Source: Arthrobacter globiformis (lineage in GTDB: Bacteria > Actinomycetota > Actinomycetes > Actinomycetales > Micrococcaceae). From it: a stretch of DNA of 64,000 nt. A model generated the notes under the pieces. It was given only the letters and a program-made list of their open reading frames with translations, had not been told where the DNA came from and did not search any database. Positions within the stretch are counted from its first letter, which is position 1; every line of letters begins with the position of its first letter. The stretch lies in assembly GCF_030815865.1 (NCBI RefSeq), contig NZ_JAUSXI010000001.1, positions 1,302,001 through 1,366,000 on the forward strand, written 5' to 3'. The position numbers were made by a program, and so were the translations under genes. Below are positions 9,375 through 17,740 of the stretch, in pieces.

Positions 9375-10334
9375 TCAGAGAGCCGGAACGGGGAAGAAGA
9401 CGCGCGGGTCCTGCAGCAGCGCCGGGTAGTCGAACTCTGACCGGTCGATGATGTCGGTGACCTGGAAATTGCGGCCGAAGCGCCCGTCGTCGAGCGTGAT
9501 CGGACGGCCCACGACCATTCCGACGGCGAACTTGCTGCCGCCGTCGAACGGCACGGCCACCGGCGACTTTCCGGGAAGCGTCGAGAAAGCCGATTCTTGC
9601 CGCTGCCGTTTCCGCGACGGTTTCTTCACCAGCGGCTTGGCCGCGGCCTTGCGGGCTACCTTGGATGGCCGGCGCGACGTTTCCTCCGCGTAGACGAACT
9701 GGTAGTCGTCGCCGGATTCCCCGGCGGCACCGGCAGCGCCGGAACCGTCGCCGGAGGCAGAATCGGGCGCAACAGCGGAAGCCGCCCGCCCCACTGCAGG
9801 CAGCCCAACCTTGTCCAGCTGCTCCGGGTCCCCGTGGCCGACGTGCTCGCGAAGGATCCAGAGAACGTCACCCTCTGGATCCTCCGGCAGGAACTCGTGC
9901 CTGGGTTCCGGCCAGACGTACTCCAGGCCATGCTCGGTGCCAGGGAAGACCTCTTCGTAGAAGCGTGGGTCCTTGCGGATCAGGTTGGAACGGTGGCTCA
10001 GGTGGAACTCGGGGTCGCCGAGCCACGGCGGAAGCAGAATCTTGGCTGCGTAGTCAGGGTGCGCAGCCTGGGGGGCGAACTCGCGGATGTTGTCCCGGGT
10101 GTTGTCGGCGAAGCCGCGCTTGGTCCACTCGTCCACCATGGCCAGGCCATACATGGTGAGCGCGGGAACGTGCCCCATCCACATTCGGATGGCGGGGTGT
10201 GACTGCCATCCGTATTCCGGGATGACCAGCGCGCGGAGTGTCTGCAGCGCTTCTACGCGCTGTTTGCCCAGCCGGGGTGTGTCCAGCGCGGCTGCGCTTT
10301 GCCGGAAATCGGGATAGGGAAGGAAGGTTTGCAT
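9375..10334 (-). CDS. MSMEG_6728-family protein, 319 aa
   Basis: The N-terminal half (MQTFLPYPDFRQSAAALDTP, RLGKQRVEALQTLRAL, HPAIRMWMGHVPALTMYG, DEWTKRGFADNTRDNI) matches the conserved actinobacterial MSMEG_6728 family, whose members share features with pyrimidine-dimer glycosylase-type domains. The C-terminal half carries a Lys/Arg-rich stretch (KVARKAAAKPLVKKPSRKRQ) and a beta-rich tail, suggesting nucleic-acid contact. ATG 10334 starts the conserved block; an 18-residue upstream extension looks non-coding. It lies immediately upstream of the epimerase gene on the same strand. Function is inferred only from family resemblance. Confidence 0.72.
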   Translation of the reverse strand: MQTFLPYPDFRQSAAALDTPRLGKQRVEALQTLRALVIPEYGWQSHPAIRMWMGHVPALTMYGLAMVDEWTKRGFADNTRDNIREFAPQAAHPDYAAKILLPPWLGDPEFHLSHRSNLIRKDPRFYEEVFPGTEHGLEYVWPEPRHEFLPEDPEGDVLWILREHVGHGDPEQLDKVGLPAVGRAASAVAPDSASGDGSGAAGAAGESGDDYQFVYAEETSRRPSKVARKAAAKPLVKKPSRKRQRQESAFSTLPGKSPVAVPFDGGSKFAVGMVVGRPITLDDGRFGRNFQVTDIIDRSEFDYPALLQDPRVFFPVPAL

Positions 10335-10500
10335 CCCTTCAGTCTGCCGTCCCTGGCGCCATGTGCCAATTGAAGTGCCGGAGGGCACAGTCAGTGGCCA
10401 AAATGGACAGCCCGGCGTTCACATTGTGGACCTATGCATACGAAAGGTCGATTAATCCACTAAGATATCCGAAACCTTACCAGCGTCTGGAAGCCAACTC

Positions 10501-11127
10501 ATGACTCTTACGTCCCCCGCGCCCCTGCCCTCCGCCCCCGCGGAAGCGAATTCACATGCGTCACAGGAGCCTCAGCTGTTCGTTCCGAAGTACGGCCAAA
10601 TGCTGGGCGCCGACGCGAACGGGATCCTCGTTCTGGACGAGTTTACGCTTGATCCGGCCGATGCGCGCAAGGACCAGCACCGTTTCCGCACTGCGCTTGC
10701 TTCCGTAGCGCTGACCCTGCGCCGGCTCGTGGCCCTGCGCGTTTTCATCGCAGTGGTGGCCGTCGCCAACCTGCCGCTCTTCCTGATGACCACCGGCTGG
10801 TGGATCTACGCCGTCTCGCTGGCCCTGGTGATCGGCGTCCACGCAGCCGTCAACTGGCTGAACAAGCACGAGCCGCGCGTCAAGCAGCGCCACGAGCTCG
10901 AGCTGCACCTGCACCGCGAACGCAGCAACAACTACCGCAAGGTGCGCGACGCCGTGAAGTTCGTTGTCGACAGCCCTGCCCGCGTCAACGAGCACCTTTA
11001 CCTTGAGCTGCTGCACGCCAAGCGGGTTGCCCTGCACCTCGCCTCCGGCACCGTCGCCCTCCTGGACACCAGCGACGACGCCGCCTGGAAGGTGCGCATC
11101 GTCCGGGAACTCCCCGCCGTGGCCTAA
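10501..11127 (+). CDS. Hypothetical protein with two membrane segments, 208 aa
   Basis: A Pro/Ala-rich N-terminus is followed by VALRVFIAVVAVANLPLFLM and WWIYAVSLALVIGVHAAVNW, two adjacent hydrophobic segments (about 80-120), then a charged C-terminal helix region (KHEPRVKQRHELELHLHRER). This suggests a hairpin membrane anchor with both ends in the cytoplasm. ATG 10501 has GGAAG upstream, and a TAAGAT -10-like hexamer lies near 10460. It ends ahead of a cluster of strong terminators. No family recognised. Confidence 0.68.
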   Translation: MTLTSPAPLPSAPAEANSHASQEPQLFVPKYGQMLGADANGILVLDEFTLDPADARKDQHRFRTALASVALTLRRLVALRVFIAVVAVANLPLFLMTTGWWIYAVSLALVIGVHAAVNWLNKHEPRVKQRHELELHLHRERSNNYRKVRDAVKFVVDSPARVNEHLYLELLHAKRVALHLASGTVALLDTSDDAAWKVRIVRELPAVA

Positions 11128-11175
11128 GGCCGCATACTGACGCTTCCAGCCGTCACGCTGTAGGCAACTAATTAC

Positions 11176-11213
11176 GACGCCGGGCGTCCCCCATTTAGGG
11201 GGCGCCCGGCGTC
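11176..11213. terminator. GC-rich hairpin terminator after the membrane-protein gene
   Basis: Left arm GACGCCGGGCGTCCCCC and right arm GGGGGCGCCCGGCGTC pair almost completely (one bulged base) around an ATTTA loop. It sits 48 bases beyond the stop at 11127 and is the first of three consecutive hairpins before the convergent rpf gene. Confidence 0.7.
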
Positions 11214-11344
11214 GTCGTTGGTGGAGCCCATACATACAAAACGAAGCCGGACGGCCCCTCGAAAGGGACCGCCCGGCGTCGTCGTTGGTGGAGCCCATAC
11301 ATACAAAACGAAGCCGGACGGCCCCTCGAAAGGGACCGCCCGGC
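11211..11344. repeat. Exact tandem duplication of a 67-bp terminator module
   Basis: Two back-to-back copies of 67 bp (11211-11277 and 11278-11344). Each contains an imperfect GC-rich hairpin (GCCGGACGGCCCCT against AGGGACCGCCCGGC, loop CGAA) plus an identical spacer with GGAGCCCATACATACAAAAC. The module resembles the hairpin at 53787-53812, which shares CCCGGCGTCGT. It separates the convergent genes at 10501 and 11389 and probably ends transcription in both directions. Confidence 0.8.
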
Positions 11345-11388
11345 GTCGAGCTTTAGTGCAGTGCCGCTAAGCGGCCTGACCAGCCAGA

Positions 11389-12108
11389 TTAGGCAGGCAG
11401 CTGCAGGACCTGGCCGACAAACACCAGGTTCGGGTTGCTGATGGTGTCGGTGTTGGCGTCCGCGAGCTGCTGCCACCCGCCCTGGATGCCGAGCTCCTGA
11501 GCGATCTTGCTCAGGGTGTCGCCTTCCTGGACCGTGTAGGTCTGGCCGCTCACGGCGACGGCGGCAGCGTGGCGGGCCTCGGTGGGTGCCTGGACCGGAA
11601 CTTCGGCGGCCACCGGGGCCTGTGCCACGAGAGCCGTCTGAACCGGAGCCTGAACCGGCGCCTGGACAGGTGCGGCCTGGACCGGAGCCTGGGCAGGTGC
11701 GGCCTGGACCGGCGCGCTCTGGGGCAGGATCTGCGGTGCAGGAGCGCCACCGCCGCCGTTCAGGCCCAGCTTTGCGGAGCATGCGGGCCATGCGCCCCAG
11801 CCCTGACTGGCCTGGACCTTTTCGGCCACAGCGATCTGCTGCGCGCGGGAAGCGCCTTGGGGGGAGCCGGTTCCGCCGAAGGCAGCCCAGGTCTGCGGGG
11901 TGAACTGCAGGCCGCCGGAGAAGCCGTTGCCGGTGTTGGTGGACCAGTTGCCGCCACTCTCGCACTGGGCGAGGGCGTCCCACGTGGAGGCGCTGGCGGT
12001 AGGCGTGGCTGCGTTGGCGGCCGTGGCGGAGAGCGTCAGAGTTGCTGCGGAAACGGCGGCCAGGGTGACTCCACGGCGCGCGGCAGTGCTAAATGTCGAC
12101 TTTTTCAT
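11389..12108 (-). CDS. Resuscitation-promoting factor-like transglycosylase with LysM domain, 239 aa
   Basis: Secreted cell-wall enzyme. A signal peptide ([20 protein letters not shown], cleavage near AANAATP) leads into an Rpf/transglycosylase domain at about 40-115: [20 protein letters not shown] with the catalytic glutamate in CESGGNW, then [16 protein letters not shown] Pro/Ala/Gln/Val-rich linker (about 125-185, repeats of APVQA) joins a C-terminal LysM peptidoglycan-binding domain, [21 protein letters not shown] 12108 begins the signal peptide; longer upstream frames are leader sequence. A long structured leader and a good promoter lie upstream. Rpf proteins remodel peptidoglycan to restart growth of dormant cells. 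Confidence 0.92.
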   Translation of the reverse strand: MKKSTFSTAARRGVTLAAVSAATLTLSATAANAATPTASASTWDALAQCESGGNWSTNTGNGFSGGLQFTPQTWAAFGGTGSPQGASRAQQIAVAEKVQASQGWGAWPACSAKLGLNGGGGAPAPQILPQSAPVQAAPAQAPVQAAPVQAPVQAPVQTALVAQAPVAAEVPVQAPTEARHAAAVAVSGQTYTVQEGDTLSKIAQELGIQGGWQQLADANTDTISNPNLVFVGQVLQLPA

Positions 12109-12293
12109 TATTGGGATGCTCCTGAGGCCACCCGCGCTCGGTCCGTCCCCGGACGTTGTCGCGCTACTGCCCGCCCCTGACGAACTAGAGGTCATTTCGG
12201 TATCCGCCGGCCGGGCAGTAATTGGTGGTGGCGGCACCGGGCATTCATGGGCCCGCGTCGCGCGGGCATGTGTCTCACCCTAAAGGTGTTGGA
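12109..12293 (-). ncRNA. Structured 5' leader of the rpf gene, candidate c-di-AMP (ydaO-type) riboswitch
   Basis: About 185 bases separate the predicted start of transcription from the rpf ATG. The leader has a perfect stem (GCCCGCG-CGA-CGCGGGC, 12251-12267), a second small hairpin (GTCCG/CGGAC, 12141-12154) and an 8-bp long-range pairing of ACTGCCCG (12166-12173) with CGGGCAGT (12212-12219). Actinobacterial rpf genes are known to be preceded by c-di-AMP riboswitches. The assignment rests on position and visible pairing, not on a covariance-model match, and the conserved ydaO core was not confirmed base by base. Confidence 0.45.
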
Positions 12294-12298
12294 CGCCG

Positions 12299-12329
12299 TT
12301 ATCAAATCGAGATCTTTATTGACAGTCAA
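12299..12329 (-). promoter_or_regulatory. Predicted sigma-A-type promoter of rpf
   Basis: On the minus strand, TTGACT (-35, plus-strand 12324-12329) is followed 19 bases later by TGATAA (-10, 12299-12304); reading TTGATA gives an 18-base spacer. The surrounding bases are unusually A+T-rich for this window. Confidence 0.55.
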
Positions 12330-12406
12330 GCGATTTAAGGGCAGCTCAACCCGGCAGCGGGAGGCCTAGCTGAACAGGAACCGGGAACGGGGAAGCTCTC
12401 AGGCTG

Positions 12407-15091
12407 TTACCTCACGGACGGGAAATTTAGGGCGGAAGCCAGGTACGGCGCCGTCCGGCTGTCCGGTGAACCGGCGACGGCGGCGGGCGTTCCGGCCGCG
12501 ACGATCTCTCCGCCGGCGTCCCCGCCGGCCGGCCCGAGGTCGACCACCCAGTCTGCTTCCGCCACCACGTCCATTTCGTGCTCCACCACCACCACCGTGT
12601 TTCCCGCGTCCACAAGGCGCTGCAGCTGGGCCATGAGGAGCCGGACGTCCGCCGGATGCAGCCCGGTGGTGGGCTCATCCAGCAGGTACAGCGTGTGGCC
12701 GCGGCGCGCGCGCTGCAGTTCGGTGGCGAGTTTGATGCGCTGGGCCTCTCCGCCGGACAGTTCGGTGGCGGGCTGCCCGAGCCGCAGGTAGCCCAGTCCG
12801 ACTTCCCGGAGCGTCTGCAGGCTGCGGGCAGCGGCTGGAACGTCCTGCAGGAATTCCGTGGCCGCGTCCACGGTCATGCCCAGGACGTCGGCCACCGTCT
12901 TGCCGCGGTAGGTGATTTCAAGGGTTTCGGGGTTGTAGCGTGAGCCGCCGCATTCCGGGCAGGGGCCGTAGCTGCCGGGCAGGAAGAGCAGTTCGACGGC
13001 GACAAATCCCTCGCCCTGGCAGGTCTCGCAGCGCCCGCCTGCCACGTTGAAGGAGAATCGTCCGGCCCCGTATCTGCGCGCCCGGGCTTCGTCCGTGGCG
13101 GCGAACTCCTTGCGCACGGCGTCGAAGAGCCCGGTGTAGGTGGCCAGGTTGGACCGGGGCGTTCGGCCGATCGGTTTCTGGTCCACCGTCACCAGCCGGT
13201 CCACGTGGTGCAGGCCGGTCACGATACCTACACTCAGCGGGCCTCCGGGACCGCCGTCCACCATGGGCTGGTCTTCGTTGGTGCCCGTTAGCTCGGCGCC
13301 CGTAAGCTCGGTGGCAGCGGCGTCTGCACCCTCGCCGTTGCCGTGCAGTTCGGATCCGACCACTTCGGCCAGTACATGGCTGACCAGCGTCGACTTGCCC
13401 GAGCCGGACACTCCGGTGACCGCCGTCAGGACCTGCAACGGGAAGGCCGCATCGAGGCCGCGAAGGTTGTGGCGGGAGATGTCCTTCAGTTCCAGCCAAG
13501 CACTGGGCTCCCGACGGCGGCCGGTACGGACGCTGCTGTCAGGCTCGCCGGTGCCGGCGGTGCGGTCACCGCCGCCGGTGATACCGCCGTCGTCAGCACC
13601 GCCCCTGGAACCGTCCGGAACGAGGAACGGGCGTGTAACGGAAGCCTCGACGGCCGCGAGGCCGGCCACCGGCCCGCTGTACAGAACTTCGCCGCCGCCC
13701 TCTCCTGCCCTCGGCCCCACGTCCACGAGCCAGTCGGCGCGGCGCACAATGTCCATGTTGTGCTCCACCACGAACACGGAATTGCCCGAAGACTTCAGCT
13801 GCTCCAGCACCGCCAGGAGGGGCTCGGCGTCCGCAGGGTGCAGCCCGGCAGAGGGCTCGTCCAGCACGTACACCACGCCGAACAGCCCCGAGCGGAGCTG
13901 CGTGGCGATCCGGAGGCGCTGCATTTCGCCCGGGGAGAGGGTGGGCGTCGAGCGGCCCAGGGCAAGGTAGCCGAGCCCCAGATCCAGCAGGACCGTAATC
14001 CGCTGGAGGAGGTCACGCGTGACGGCCACGGCCACCTCGTTGTCTTCGCCGGAGGACAGCTTGCGGGACGCGGTGCCGGCGTCCTTCAGCTCTGTCGTGG
14101 GGCGGATGATGTCCGCCAGTTCGGCCATCGGCACTGCGTTGAGCTCGGCGATGGTCCTGCCGGCGAATGTCACGGCCAAGGCCTCCGGCGTGAGTCCGCT
14201 GCCGCTGCACCGCTGGCAGGGGCCGGTCTCCATGAAGCGGAGCACCCGTTCGCGCATGGTGTTGCTCTTCGAGTCGGCCAGCGTGTGCAGCACGTGGCTC
14301 TTGGCGCTCCAAAACTTGCCCTTGTACGGCTTGGCCACACGGTCGCGCTGAGGCGTGATTTCCACGACCGGCTGCTCGTCAGTGAAAAGGATCCAGTCAC
14401 GGTCCTTCCTGGGCAGCTCCCGCCAGGGGGTGTCGACGTCGTATCCCAGGTGGGTGAGGATGTCGCGCAGATTCTTGCCCTGCCATGCCGTCGGCCAGGC
14501 GGCGACCGCACCCTCCCGGATGCTCAGCGACGGGTCCGGCACCAGGGAGGCTTCGGTGACGGTATGCGCCACACCGAGGCCGTGGCACTCGGGGCACGCC
14601 CCGGCGGCCGTGTTGGGCGAGAAGGCGTCCGAGTCCAGCGGGCTGGCGCCAGCCGGATAACTGCCGGCACGGGAGAACAGCATGCGGAGCGAGTTGGACA
14701 GCGTGGTCACCGTTCCCACCGTGGAACGGCTGCTGGGAGTGCCGCGGCGCTGTTGCAGCGCGACGGCGGGAGGCAGCCCGGTGATCATTTCCACCTTGGG
14801 ATTGTGGCCCTGCTGGATGAGGCGGCGGGCGTACGGCGCCACGGACTCGAAGTAGCGGCGCTGGGCTTCCGCGTAGATGGTCCCGAACGCCAGGGAGGAC
14901 TTGCCCGACCCCGAGACGCCGGTGAAGGCGACGATCGCGTCGCGCGGGACGGCCACGTCCACGTTGCGAAGGTTGTTCTCGCGGGCGCCGCGCACCCGGA
15001 CAAAGCCGTCAGCAGAATGGTGGGCACCGGTGCCGGTTTCCAGGCTCCAGTCCAGATCGTCCAGGGGGTCAGCATACTCTTCAGTCCGCAT
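12407..15091 (-). CDS. UvrA-like excision-repair ATPase lacking the UvrB-binding domain, 894 aa
   Basis: Two ABC ATPase modules. The first Walker A is FTGVSGSGKSSLAFGTIYAE (about residue 55) and the second is VTGVSGSGKSTLVSHVLAE (mid-protein). ABC signatures are LSPGEMQRLRIATQL and LSGGEAQRIKLATEL, with Walker B in YVLDEPSAGLHP and YLLDEPTTGLHP. Zinc-type cysteine clusters are visible at CPECHGLG, CQRCSGSG, CETCQGEG and CPECGG. After STVGTVTTLSNSLRMLFSRAG the sequence jumps almost directly to GACPECHGLG, so the roughly 120-residue UvrB-binding domain of canonical UvrA is missing. That fits the UvrA2/drug-resistance subgroup rather than core nucleotide excision repair. It is divergent from the deaminase gene with 47 bases between. 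Confidence 0.88.
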   Translation of the reverse strand: MRTEEYADPLDDLDWSLETGTGAHHSADGFVRVRGARENNLRNVDVAVPRDAIVAFTGVSGSGKSSLAFGTIYAEAQRRYFESVAPYARRLIQQGHNPKVEMITGLPPAVALQQRRGTPSSRSTVGTVTTLSNSLRMLFSRAGSYPAGASPLDSDAFSPNTAAGACPECHGLGVAHTVTEASLVPDPSLSIREGAVAAWPTAWQGKNLRDILTHLGYDVDTPWRELPRKDRDWILFTDEQPVVEITPQRDRVAKPYKGKFWSAKSHVLHTLADSKSNTMRERVLRFMETGPCQRCSGSGLTPEALAVTFAGRTIAELNAVPMAELADIIRPTTELKDAGTASRKLSSGEDNEVAVAVTRDLLQRITVLLDLGLGYLALGRSTPTLSPGEMQRLRIATQLRSGLFGVVYVLDEPSAGLHPADAEPLLAVLEQLKSSGNSVFVVEHNMDIVRRADWLVDVGPRAGEGGGEVLYSGPVAGLAAVEASVTRPFLVPDGSRGGADDGGITGGGDRTAGTGEPDSSVRTGRRREPSAWLELKDISRHNLRGLDAAFPLQVLTAVTGVSGSGKSTLVSHVLAEVVGSELHGNGEGADAAATELTGAELTGTNEDQPMVDGGPGGPLSVGIVTGLHHVDRLVTVDQKPIGRTPRSNLATYTGLFDAVRKEFAATDEARARRYGAGRFSFNVAGGRCETCQGEGFVAVELLFLPGSYGPCPECGGSRYNPETLEITYRGKTVADVLGMTVDAATEFLQDVPAAARSLQTLREVGLGYLRLGQPATELSGGEAQRIKLATELQRARRGHTLYLLDEPTTGLHPADVRLLMAQLQRLVDAGNTVVVVEHEMDVVAEADWVVDLGPAGGDAGGEIVAAGTPAAVAGSPDSRTAPYLASALNFPSVR

Positions 15092-15138
15092 CTGTTCGAC
15101 TCTACGGGCATAGCCCGTCCGGGGACTATTCTGTCGGG

Positions 15139-16245
15139 GTGAACACTTACGACGCCGCCGCCGAACCGGTCGATCCCGCTGCTCTTTCAGGTCAAACTGC
15201 GCCTTCCGATCAAACTGGGTTTTCAGAGCAAACTGCGCTTTCAGCTGAAGAGGAGCTGGTGGCGGCCCCGTCGCCGATGCCTTTGGCGGAGCTCCACCTG
15301 CACATCGAGGGGACGCTGGAGCCGGAACTGATCTTTGCGCTCGCTGAGCGGAACGGGATCGAGCTGCCGTACGCGGACCTGGATGAGCTGCGCAGCCGGT
15401 ACGAGTTCACGGACCTGCAGTCGTTCCTCGACCTGTACTACGCCAACATGGCCGTGCTGCGGACCGAGCAGGACTTCGCGGACATGACCCGGGCCTACCT
15501 GGAGCGGGCTGCAGCAGCCGGGGTGCGGCACGCGGAAATCATGATGGATCCGCAGGCGCACCTCTCGCGCGGTGTCGCCCTGGAGACCTGCGTGAACGGC
15601 GTAGCCTCGGTGCTCGCCACCTCTGAGGAGGAGTTCGGCATCTCGACGCTGCTGATCGCCGCCTTCCTGCGCGACCTGTCCGAGGACTCGGCGCTCGAGG
15701 TCCTGGAGCGGCTTCTTGCGATGAACGCGCCGATCGCCGGCATCGGCCTGGATTCCGCAGAGGTGGGCAATCCGCCGTCGAAATTCACGCGGCTGTTTGC
15801 CCGGGCCGGCGAAGCAGGCCTGCGGAAGATTGCGCACGCGGGGGAGGAGGGCCCGCCGTCGTACATCGTGGAAGCGCTGGACGTACTGGGCGTGGAGCGG
15901 ATCGACCACGGGATCCGGTGCATGGAGGACCCGGACCTCGTGGAGCGGCTGGTCGATGACCATGTGCCGCTGACGGTATGCCCGCTGTCGAACGTCCGGC
16001 TCCGCGCCGTGGACATGCTGGCCGCCCACCCGCTGCCGGCCATGCTGGCTGCCGGGCTCAACGTCAGCGTGAACTCGGACGATCCGGCGTACTTCGGCGG
16101 TTATGTGGACAGCAACTTCGCCCAGTTGGAGTCAGTCCTGGGCCTGTCCGAATTTGACCGGGTGAGGCTCGCCGCGAACTCGATCAGGTCGTCCTTCGCC
16201 AGTGAGGAGCGGAAACACGAGCTGCTGGCCGAGCTGTCGGGCTAG
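15139..16245 (+). CDS. Adenosine/adenine deaminase family (Aah1-like), 368 aa
   Basis: Zinc amidohydrolase of purine salvage. Metal and catalytic motifs are in order: LHLHIEG, HAGEEG, the downstream RIDHGIR histidine, and SVNSDDPAYFGGY (aspartates). The GLDSAEVGNPPSKF and VCPLSNVRLRAVDM signatures are closer to adenine deaminases (adenine to hypoxanthine) than to vertebrate-type adenosine deaminase; one cannot be sure from sequence. The first 47 residues before MPLAELHLHIEG include three near-repeats (SGQTAPS, SDQTGFS, SEQTALS) from a DNA-level repeat, so the native start could be ATG 15280 rather than GTG 15139. Confidence 0.87.
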   Translation: MNTYDAAAEPVDPAALSGQTAPSDQTGFSEQTALSAEEELVAAPSPMPLAELHLHIEGTLEPELIFALAERNGIELPYADLDELRSRYEFTDLQSFLDLYYANMAVLRTEQDFADMTRAYLERAAAAGVRHAEIMMDPQAHLSRGVALETCVNGVASVLATSEEEFGISTLLIAAFLRDLSEDSALEVLERLLAMNAPIAGIGLDSAEVGNPPSKFTRLFARAGEAGLRKIAHAGEEGPPSYIVEALDVLGVERIDHGIRCMEDPDLVERLVDDHVPLTVCPLSNVRLRAVDMLAAHPLPAMLAAGLNVSVNSDDPAYFGGYVDSNFAQLESVLGLSEFDRVRLAANSIRSSFASEERKHELLAELSG

Positions 16246-16625
16246 GCTTCGGGCGGGGCACTCGGCGGTGCGGAGTCGGCCGGGCCGCCGGCCGTGGAGC
16301 CACGTGGAGTCGGCGCCGGGGCGCCCGTCCGGATAATCCACCAGTCCAGCGCCGCCATGACCAGCCCGATGGGGAGCCCGTAGGGCGGCAGCCCGGCGTT
16401 GTAGCCAATGAATCCGGCCACCACGAATGCCACGCCGATCCACACGGGGAACATGCCCGAGCGCCAGCCGGCGATGCCAAAAAACATCCAGCCCAAGGCG
16501 AAGAGTATGTAGCTGGATAGTGCGCCGACGGCCAGCATTCCGGACCATCCGGCGAGGATCGCGCCCGGGGCGACGTCGGAAATCCAAGGGCCGGCGAAGC
16601 CGTCGAACCACATGTTTCCAGACAT
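16242..16625 (-). CDS. Small membrane protein, 127 aa
   Basis: Three to four hydrophobic segments (APGAILAGWSGMLAVGALSS, FALGWMFFGIAGW, PVWIGVAFVVAGFIGYNAG, LPIGLVMAALDWWII) and a short Ala/Pro-rich cytoplasmic tail. ATG 16625 was chosen because AGGA lies upstream; an in-frame GTG 75 bases further up (16700) would add a non-hydrophobic leader. It overlaps the deaminase stop by four bases and follows the CPBP gene on the same strand. No function can be assigned. Confidence 0.62.
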   Translation of the reverse strand: MSGNMWFDGFAGPWISDVAPGAILAGWSGMLAVGALSSYILFALGWMFFGIAGWRSGMFPVWIGVAFVVAGFIGYNAGLPPYGLPIGLVMAALDWWIIRTGAPAPTPRGSTAGGPADSAPPSAPPEA

Positions 16626-16710
16626 GTCGAGAGTCCTGACGTGGATGGGAATAGCCGGTCCTGATTGGGCCACCGGCGCCGTTCGCCCGGCGGCAACCAC
16701 CCGCCGTCGT

Positions 16711-17532
16711 TCACATGAGACGCAATCCGAGCGGGAAACGCCGGACGGCGGTGGCCGAGCGCGGTGCTTTGCGCCAGGCCTTGCGGTCCAGCACCACGGT
16801 GGCCAGCACCGCGAGCACGACGACGAAGAAGTAGATCAGCTCGGCGCGGCCGGCGGCGGCTGCGGCGAAGCCGAAGGATCCGACGGTGAAGGTGCCCTGG
16901 CTGTTGTGGAACAGAAAGGTCAGGAGGACGCTGCCGCCGGTGCGGTTGAAAAGCCACACGTAGAGGAAGGTGATGACGAACGTCGTCGGCAGACCGATCA
17001 TGCTGAGCCCGCCGAAGAGAACCAGCGGCAGGTGCCACAGCGTCACGAGCACGCCGAGGATCGCCGCGGACAATAGCGGTGGGCGCGATGCCTGGAGAAG
17101 AGGGAGGGCGTAGCCGCGGAAACCGGGCTCTTCGCCGAGTGGGCCGTCGAGCGGATTCACCAGCCGGACGGCGAATACGGTCATCAGCCCGCTCCACGTC
17201 AGCCGTTCGAGGCCCGGGGCGGCGGCGCCTAGTGCCACGTTGATGAAGCCCGTGACCAGGACGAGGACTACAGGGAGCAGAAGAGCAACGGCGTACCAGA
17301 TCCAACCGACGCGCCACCGTACCAGCCGCCGCCCCCAGGCGCGGAAGCCAGGGCGCCCCTCCGTCAGGGCTATGACGATGACAGCCCCGGCAAGCGGACC
17401 CACCGGCAGGAATTCCATTCGCGTCACAAGCCCGGCCGCGTAGAGAGGCCACGAGGCCCAGGAAATTGCGTAGGCCAGGACAAAGAATGCCAGAAGCCTG
17501 TGGTGTTTTAGCCAACCCATTCGTCGGCGCAT
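16711..17532 (-). CDS. CPBP (CAAX/Abi-type) intramembrane metalloprotease, 273 aa
   Basis: Polytopic membrane protein of the Abi/CAAX protease family. The glutamate pair and arginine of the active site are in PLGEEPGFRGYALPLL, the second motif histidine in TLWHLPLVLF and the third in FLFHNSQGTF, so the catalytic set looks complete. About seven or eight hydrophobic segments are present. ATG 17532 has GGAG five bases upstream and is preferred; an in-frame TTG at 17565 would add eleven residues. Such proteases process membrane peptides, for example in bacteriocin self-immunity, but no bacteriocin gene is adjacent. Confidence 0.82.
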   Translation of the reverse strand: MRRRMGWLKHHRLLAFFVLAYAISWASWPLYAAGLVTRMEFLPVGPLAGAVIVIALTEGRPGFRAWGRRLVRWRVGWIWYAVALLLPVVLVLVTGFINVALGAAAPGLERLTWSGLMTVFAVRLVNPLDGPLGEEPGFRGYALPLLQASRPPLLSAAILGVLVTLWHLPLVLFGGLSMIGLPTTFVITFLYVWLFNRTGGSVLLTFLFHNSQGTFTVGSFGFAAAAAGRAELIYFFVVVLAVLATVVLDRKAWRKAPRSATAVRRFPLGLRLM

Positions 17533-17740
17533 GTCGGCTCCAAACAGTTCCTGCAGGTGCACCAATTGTCCGCCCCGTCTGCGCTGCCACGCTAGTGGCA
17601 GGACCGCCCGGCCCGGCGTCAGGAGACCAAATGCTTGCAGGCATCTTCCATAACTGCTAGTCCTGTGAGGGAGGCAACACCGCGGCGATGATGCCGCGGT
17701 CAGCAGTACCGGGACGATGGCGAGTCAAGGAGTGTGCAGC

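Noticed and set aside
10238..10504. 88-codon frame before the membrane-protein gene
   Set aside because: Overlaps the start of the MSMEG_6728-family gene in antisense and lacks a ribosome site.
16711..17532. Bacteriocin immunity system around the CPBP protease
   Set aside because: No small precursor peptide, radical SAM, LanM or exporter gene is next to it.
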